The notes under the pieces are model-generated. The model worked only from the letters and a program-made list of their open reading frames with translations, was not told where the DNA came from and searched no databases. A stretch of 64,000 nt of DNA from Purpureocillium takamizusanense (taxonomy: Eukaryota > Ascomycota > Sordariomycetes > Hypocreales > Ophiocordycipitaceae): the NCBI RefSeq assembly GCF_022605165.1, contig NC_063068.1, positions 2,976,001 to 3,040,000 of the forward strand. Direction: 5' to 3'. Both the position numbers and the translations under genes were made by a program. Below, piece after piece: positions 58,383 through 64,000 of this stretch; within the stretch, counting starts at the first letter, position 1, and the number at the start of each line of letters is the position of its first letter.

Positions 58383-58909
58383 GCTGGCTGGACGTGAGCC
58401 CGCTGCCCGCCTGAGGGGGAGAGATGAGATGCCGTTGAGATGCAGGCTGCATACACGGCGTCGCGGCGTGCGAGACCAAGGGAAGGTCAGGTAGGGAAGG
58501 AAAGGCAGCAGGTGGCAGTCGCGGAGCAGGAACAACCAACGCCAGGGCACGTCATGGTGGGCTGGCAACAGGCGACAGATCCAGTGGGAGGCAGGCTCAC
58601 CTCAGGTTCCATGGCAGCCCTGGAGGCTGTCTTGGCCCCGCCCCGCCTATCAGATGATGCCCGCCGGCTCCCTATAGTTACTGTAGGTATGAGCCGCGCC
58701 TGTAGTTGGTCCGCGGCCCAGTGGACGCTGGAGTTCCTGCTGCAGCCACCCACGCATGCCACCTCATTCAGCGGCCGCCCGCCCGCCCCCAGTGTGTGGT
58801 ATTTGGCTCTTCGTCTTCAACCTCCCTGCCGCCACTCCTACCAAGACGCTGCCACAGCCGCTCATGCCCACACCTTGCTGACGGCCGTGCTCTCTAGAGG
58901 TGACGAAAT
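58383..58909. promoter_or_regulatory. Bidirectional promoter, TBC1D5-like and clathrin accessory-like genes
   Basis: The 527 bp between two divergent ATGs must carry both promoters and leaders. No TATA-like element or factor site stands out, and both leaders are unmapped. Confidence 0.7.
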
Positions 58910-60703
58910 ATGTCGGCAGACCTCTTTGCCGAGTTCAACAGCCTCGCGCAGTCTCCGCCTCGGTCTTCGCAGCAGCGTGGTCAGCCGAGCAGTCAACCTC
59001 AGCCCTCAACCTTCCCGGCTCAGCCTCAAGATCCCTTCGCCTTCGCCAGTGCCGCGACGACGAGCGAGCCCCCGCTATGGGCGTCTCACCCTTCTACACA
59101 ACGATGGCCGTCTTCGGAGTCTCCGGCCTTTGGCCCCGGCGTTTGGGGTTCCGGCAGTCAACCGGCGCATGGAGAACTTGGACAGGGCCAAGATGACGAA
59201 GATGACGGTTGGGGAGATTTTGAGGTCGCAGACTCAGGCGCAGCGCAAGTTTCACCAAACTACCCGGGGCCTCAGAAGCCCAGCTCTCGAGCGCAGGAGG
59301 CTACTCCAATCCGGAGAATAGTGCGGGTGCCCACCATCGACCTCATGACAAACAAATTGGTCGACGTTGGGACGCACGTTCACTCAAGCCAGGGACCATT
59401 AGGGCCACAGACTCAGCCCAGAGCTGCGTCTCGAGCCGTGTCGACCCCGAGTGATGCGAACGTGCTTTTTGATGTTGATGATTTCGAACTTCAAGGAGGT
59501 GCAGGCGACGGGGAGGATGGCGATGGTGATGACTTCGGTGACTTTGAGACGAGCACCCAACCCCCGCCACAGCCAAGCCGGCCGCCTATGCCAGCATCTG
59601 CTGACTCTGCATCCATGGATCTCCTCGGGCTCGGTAATGTGCCGCAATCGACCACGGCAGGACTTTCTCGTCAGCAGACGTCCGGAAAGGCGCCCGGACC
59701 GTTGAGTTTTGGGGCTTCGACTTTAGAAGCTTCCACATCCAGTCGGACCACTGCGCCAAAGTCCCCGTCCTTTCAAGAGAGGAATCCTTTCCCCGATCTC
59801 ACAATCAAAACCTCATCGGCATCGAAGGCGCTCAGCAATGATCAGTCCGATTCAGCCATCACACCCTGGCCCACAGCTGAACGAGGGTTCAAGAAAGTAT
59901 CAGAAGCAAAACCAAAGGAGGAGGATGACGAATGGGCAGCATGGGACGACATGCCCGCGGCATCTCCCGACTTGGGAAATAGCATCGACGACTCGAACCC
60001 TGCCGACAGCTGGCAATGGGGGGCCGACGAGGCCAGTGGCCCCTCATCAATGACCTGGAACGACTCGGCTCCTCCCCCGACCAATGTACCTCCGCCGTCT
60101 GTCATACTCTCGGCATTTCCCGATCTGTTTCGCTCGGGAAACTCACTGTTTAAGCCTATCGGACAGAGCACCAAGATAAAGCAAGATATCTTGGCGAACC
60201 CAAGAGCCGTACAGTTTCTGCAAGGATACGTTGCCCTCGGGGCGACTGCCGCGAAGGTGATGGCGGGCCGGAAGCACAGATGGCACCGAGACAAGATCCT
60301 GGCCAAGAGCATGTCCATTTCAGCCGCGGGAAGCAAGGGCATGAAGCTTGCGGGCATCGATAAGAGCCAATCAGCACGGGAGGATCGCGAGGCGGCCGAT
60401 GTCGTCGCCGCATGGCGCGAACACGTCGGTCGACTACGGTCAGCCGTCGCCATGGTAAATGCCAGCGGCAAAGCAAACTTGAAGGTTCCCGAGTTGAGCG
60501 ACACCATGCAGGTCCAGACGGCCAAGGTGGTACCGACGGCGCCCAAGCCTTGCATCGTATGCGGCCTCAAGAGAGAGGAGAGAGTTACGAGGGTTGACTT
60601 TGAAGTCGAGGACAGCTTCGGAGAGTGGTGGGTGGAGCACTGGGGGCACCGGGCTTGCAAGAATTTCTGGGTCGAGCACGAACAACGGCTGCGTCCACGG
60701 TGA
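58910..60703 (+). CDS. Clathrin-adaptor accessory-like protein (aftiphilin-type GDF motifs)
   Basis: This is a 597-residue, intronless protein. Most is acidic and disordered, carrying the short motifs WGDF (101-104, in EDDGWGDFEVA) and DFGDF (208-212, in GDDFGDFETS). They match the consensus aromatic-Gly-(Asp/Glu/Pro)-aromatic that binds gamma-adaptin and GGA ear domains. An EWAAWDD segment occurs further on. Residues about 400-510 form a helical domain (VILSAFPDLFRSGNSLF, AVQFLQGYVALGATAAKVMAGRKHRWHRDKIL). The C-terminus has CIVCGLKREERV and WWVEHWGHRACKNFWVEHEQRL, possibly a small metal site. From memory, fungal homologues are often auto-labelled ppk6-like, yet no kinase motif is visible. 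A role in AP-1/GGA clathrin traffic is inferred from the motifs. Confidence 0.82.
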   Translation: MSADLFAEFNSLAQSPPRSSQQRGQPSSQPQPSTFPAQPQDPFAFASAATTSEPPLWASHPSTQRWPSSESPAFGPGVWGSGSQPAHGELGQGQDDEDDGWGDFEVADSGAAQVSPNYPGPQKPSSRAQEATPIRRIVRVPTIDLMTNKLVDVGTHVHSSQGPLGPQTQPRAASRAVSTPSDANVLFDVDDFELQGGAGDGEDGDGDDFGDFETSTQPPPQPSRPPMPASADSASMDLLGLGNVPQSTTAGLSRQQTSGKAPGPLSFGASTLEASTSSRTTAPKSPSFQERNPFPDLTIKTSSASKALSNDQSDSAITPWPTAERGFKKVSEAKPKEEDDEWAAWDDMPAASPDLGNSIDDSNPADSWQWGADEASGPSSMTWNDSAPPPTNVPPPSVILSAFPDLFRSGNSLFKPIGQSTKIKQDILANPRAVQFLQGYVALGATAAKVMAGRKHRWHRDKILAKSMSISAAGSKGMKLAGIDKSQSAREDREAADVVAAWREHVGRLRSAVAMVNASGKANLKVPELSDTMQVQTAKVVPTAPKPCIVCGLKREERVTRVDFEVEDSFGEWWVEHWGHRACKNFWVEHEQRLRPR

Positions 60704-63700
60704 CGACGGCGACTCACCTTGGACGCGGGGTTGTCGTGTAACGCGAGCTTCCCACGAAGTATGTAGGTACTCTGAGCTGTGAGACTCGAGGTGGCATGCC
60801 TCGACACATGACGTGAACGAGGCTCGCGAGGAAAGGCGTGAGGATGGAAAATACACTGTAGAGTCGACGGGTTACGACCAGTCAATATCCATCTCGGGGT
60901 GCTGCGCTGTCGACAAGCCCTAGCAACAGCCCATCATGATGAATTTGAGAGCGAAGCTTTCATGGCAGGGGGGCGGGGGCTCTCCAGCAAGCAACGCATA
61001 TGGTTGCATCACGCCGATGTGGAACCTCATATGTCGCGTTTCACGGCATGAAGCGGCAGGGCTGCGGGCTAAGCATTGGGGGAAGATGCGGGCGCCGTCC
61101 AGAGGCAAATGACAGCTGCAGCCTGTTTGGCCCAGTGCCAGACGTGATGTGTTGTGCAGCTAGTGGCTTTGGACCCTGTTTGCGTCCGACTCAACGCCAG
61201 GAGGATGATGCGCCGCGGGACTCGATCTGCGGGTCACACGAGGAGTCATGAGCCAAGGCAGCGAGGGCGTCTGCACGCAGAGGCCGACATGGAATTTGGG
61301 TACGAGAACGCGAGTCGAGCGGGGCCGCGCGTCGTCTGGGTAGGATGAGGGCGATGGCGAGAAGGCCGAGTAGGCTCCTTGTGCCACCATGGCCGGTTGA
61401 GCAGCCGTCGGGCAGCTGCGTGGGTAGCCTGTGGGATGGAGAAGTTGCGAGGGCACACGCATCCTGTGCCTTGATCAATGTGCTGATGAACTGCCCACCT
61501 ATAACCTATGTACGAAGCACTAGAGGCAAAAGCATGTCCCTCAGGCAGTGCGGGCGCCAGACACGACCCAGCTGCAATACTCATCGTATGTATGTACATA
61601 CTCAGGTCGCAGCACTGGCGTCACGATGGAGCTCCATGGGAGCTCCCTGCAGGCCTCATGCGCGCGCCGCGGGTCCGTTCCTGCTGGTGCAGCAACGACT
61701 GCGTCCTTGGTACAACCAGTGTTCAAGGAGAGGATGGCGCGTTGGGTACAGTACGTGGCTATTTGGCGCCTCCACGGTGAGACCGGACTGCAATACGCAC
61801 TCTGCATGTCCCGCATGAGTGACTGTTTGTAGGCCGTGCCTGGCATGGTTCCAACCGATCGAGTTCATGTGGGCAGACGGGACGACCTGCCGGGACAGAC
61901 AACGGGGAAAGAGGATTGATTCTACCCACTCATCAATCAGGGAGGGACGGGCGAGTGAGCGACACACTTGCCAAGCTGGTCGTGGGTTTGCCAACGACGA
62001 CGGTGGGCCGCGCTCCCAAGACGGGCGGGCGGGTGGTGGTGGTGGTGGTAGCGGAAGGGTGTGTTAAGCAAGAAACCGTAATCGTCGAGGAGGTACTGGC
62101 GCAAGGCGATGCCGGGTCGCATTCCAATGGGTGGGGGGGCACCCTGCGTCGATAGATAATAGCCAGGTGTTTGTAGATATAAGATAGCTCACCTTGGGCG
62201 TCCCCCTGAGGCACAAAGCGCGCCTGCTCTCAGATGAAGCGGGGGGATGACGAGCATGCGCGTCGTCGTTTGACAGGCTTCGCAGGCTATCAAGTAAGAT
62301 AGCTACCTAGGTAGGGGCATGCGTTGCAAAGTGACACAAGGGGGCGGTGGTTGGTTTGGCACGCAAGAGCCGAAGGCGTGGCACAGCTGAAGGTATACTA
62401 TATCTCAATCTCACTCGAAATGCCATCCTGGCCTTTGGGAGGGCCAGAGAGGCACAGCGAAGACGTGTGTTAGCTGCACAGCACGCGAGGCCCGTATTCA
62501 AGCGTCGGCACGTCAGCCCCAAGGTGCGCAGTTGCGGTGCGATGGGGTGCAGTGCAGTGCAGTGCAGACAGGAGCAGCGTGGTGTAATGCCTCGTCTCAT
62601 GGTGGTGGTGGTGGTGGTGGTGGTGTATGATTGCAGAGCAGTACTAATTCATACATTAGAAACCGTGATGTGCGTGAGGGCTCGTGCTACATAGTACCTA
62701 CCTTCTCGGTACCTACATAATGTTTAGTACCTGTACACTTGTAAGATGGTTACAGTAGGTAGGTGCAGCCGCTCTCGAAGGGGGGTGCTTGCTCGGCTGC
62801 TCCTGCACGCTGCACCCAGCAACAAATCCATCCCTGCAGGCGGGGGCGCGGCCGCGGCTCGCTGCTCCCTCATCGGGCGCTGACCGCGTCTGGGTTTTCC
62901 AGGTTTTGATTTCCCGGCGGTACTCAGGGTACCTCACATTACAAGCAGGTAGCATTAAAAGTTGCCCTCACCGGTATGTTAGCACCTTACCTTAGTAAGG
63001 TACCTATCTTGTCGAGTGCATTACGCGACCTGGGCTCCTCCCTCTGTTCCGAGGTGCGCAGTACTGCGTCAGTACAGCAGTGGCAGCAAGGGGTATGTCC
63101 TTCGTACCTGGATAGGGTCCTAATGTGCCTGCCAAATGGATGGATCACTCTCAACTCTTCTGCACAGGCGCGCGGCGGGCGGAGCGGGGGTGCCACAACA
63201 GGATAGGTCGGCCAACCCTTAGGTAGCAGAGGTACAGTGGGTGTACTATAATACATACCCATAAACCTGGACCTGCGAGGTACCTTACTTATGTGCCGCA
63301 CAATGCCCTGAGGTGAGAAGTGAGTCCAAGCAAAGCGCCGGAGGTGCCCGAATGCCCGTCTTTGAGGATGGGCCTCCACTTGCAAGCACATTGCCTCATG
63401 CAACGAGAGCTGGGGGGCAGTCCACGCTCACCTATGCGGGCAGGTCCTACGTGGGTACCTATATTGGAAGGCACTACTCCGTACAGGTGCCTTAGTAGCC
63501 CGCCCAGAGGCAGGCAGGCAATCGTAAGCAGGGGAAGGGGGTAACTACGCCGCAGTACTTTGCGTCTTGCGGCCCGGCCGAAGTCCATCCATCCTGCTTC
63601 CAGTGCACCTCCAGGGCTGCTCTCCACTGTGGTGACACCTGCCCAGCACACCGTCCAGGGGGTTCGAAAAGGATCCTGCCCCCCCCCCCCCCCCCAAAAG

Positions 63701-64000
63701 CCCCTTCCCGCCCGCCGCGACAGCTGGAGCCCTGCCCGGCTCGAGGCACTGTCATGCGGCAGGTACCGTAGACACCCACTGGCTCCCAAAGTATAAGGCG
63801 GTACCTTCCTCAATCCTCTCCCCCGCCGCCGCTGCCAACCACACCGCGCCTCGACACACCACACCACTGCCCTCCATAAGTGGCCCGCCCAAAAGCTCTC
63901 TCTTTCTTTTCCTCCAACGCTTCTCTCTCCCACTCTCCTCCACCTCCCTCACCCGCTCCCGATCACCACCAGACCCCGACACCACCACCCGTCACCATCA
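60704..64000. other. 3.3 kb intergenic region to the window edge
   Basis: No gene is supported. From about 62285 to 63815 the DNA is dense in TACC/GGTA motifs, including perfect palindromes at 62303-62314 and 62988-63002. Simple repeats include GGT runs at about 62034-62052 and 62600-62625, and a C17 tract at 63679-63695. The last 200 bp turn C- and CT-rich without an ATG in good context, like the leader of a plus-strand gene starting beyond the window. Confidence 0.55.
62985..63010. repeat. Palindromic TACC/GGTA motif, example copy
   Basis: TACCTTAGTAAGGTA at 62988-63002 is a perfect palindrome around its central G. Related palindromes are GTACCTAGGTAC (15231-15242) and CTACCTAGGTAG (62303-62314). 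I saw these only between genes. Confidence 0.8.

Noticed and set aside
1..64000. tRNA, rRNA, CRISPR, telomere repeats, transposons, RIP-mutated blocks
   Set aside because: No GGTTCGA-type tRNA arms in a cloverleaf setting, no array of spaced repeats, no TTAGGG runs, no transposase or integrase-like frames and no extended AT-rich block were seen by eye. A covariance-model scan would be decisive for small RNAs.

Overview
The window is nuclear DNA of a filamentous ascomycete. The evidence is the set of spliceosomal introns (49 to 131 nt, GT...AG, with CTGAC or CTAAC-type branch sites), the velvet regulator, the DUF7729 and DUF1996 secreted proteins, GC-rich coding sequence and pyrimidine-rich leaders. 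The protein repertoire, and palindromic TACC/GGTA motifs scattered between genes, suggest Sordariomycetes, probably Hypocreales. That placement is inference. I see no transposon, RIP-like AT-rich block, rRNA, tRNA, telomere repeat or CRISPR array.

Fifteen protein genes can be supported. From left to right: the 3' part of a DUF7729 GPI-type surface protein (1-802, +); a velC-type velvet factor (8258-9793, +) in a gene desert of about 7.5 kb on each side; a secreted DUF1996 protein (17496-18935, +); an Rcm1/NSUN5 rRNA m5C methyltransferase (19767-21641, +); a 12-TM DHA1 MFS transporter (25451-27352, +); a conserved-looking nuclear-type protein of unknown function (28623-30522, +); an NDUFAF2/mimitin complex I assembly factor (31035-31806, -); a long transgelin/Scp1-like actin-binding protein (32754-34848, +); a TPR-MYND-SET (SMYD-like) protein (35799-37490, -); 6-phosphogluconolactonase (41951-42736, +); two largely disordered proteins of unknown function (43726-45435 and 46523-49411, both -); a Vba/Fnx1-like DHA2 MFS transporter (53626-55677, +); a TBC1D5-like Rab GAP (55861-58382, -); and a clathrin-adaptor accessory-like protein (58910-60703, +). 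The last 3.3 kb have no gene, and the window ends in what looks like the leader of the next gene.

This is not an operon or an obvious secondary-metabolite cluster. Most neighbours are housekeeping genes. The one functionally suggestive neighbourhood is the head-to-head pair of endosomal-trafficking genes (TBC1D5-like and clathrin accessory-like) sharing a 527 bp promoter, next to a transporter whose N-terminus carries a vacuolar di-leucine sorting signal.

Exon structures were worked out by hand from splice sites and reading-frame continuity. The most unusual observations are: a 29-codon hydrophobic uORF ending 2 nt before the velC start, which overlaps a possible leader intron; two calponin-like repeats separated by about 380 residues in the Scp1-like protein; an 877 nt ATG-free stretch before the phosphogluconolactonase start; a multiple-of-three, stop-free intron in the methyltransferase gene; and a palindromic intergenic motif family.
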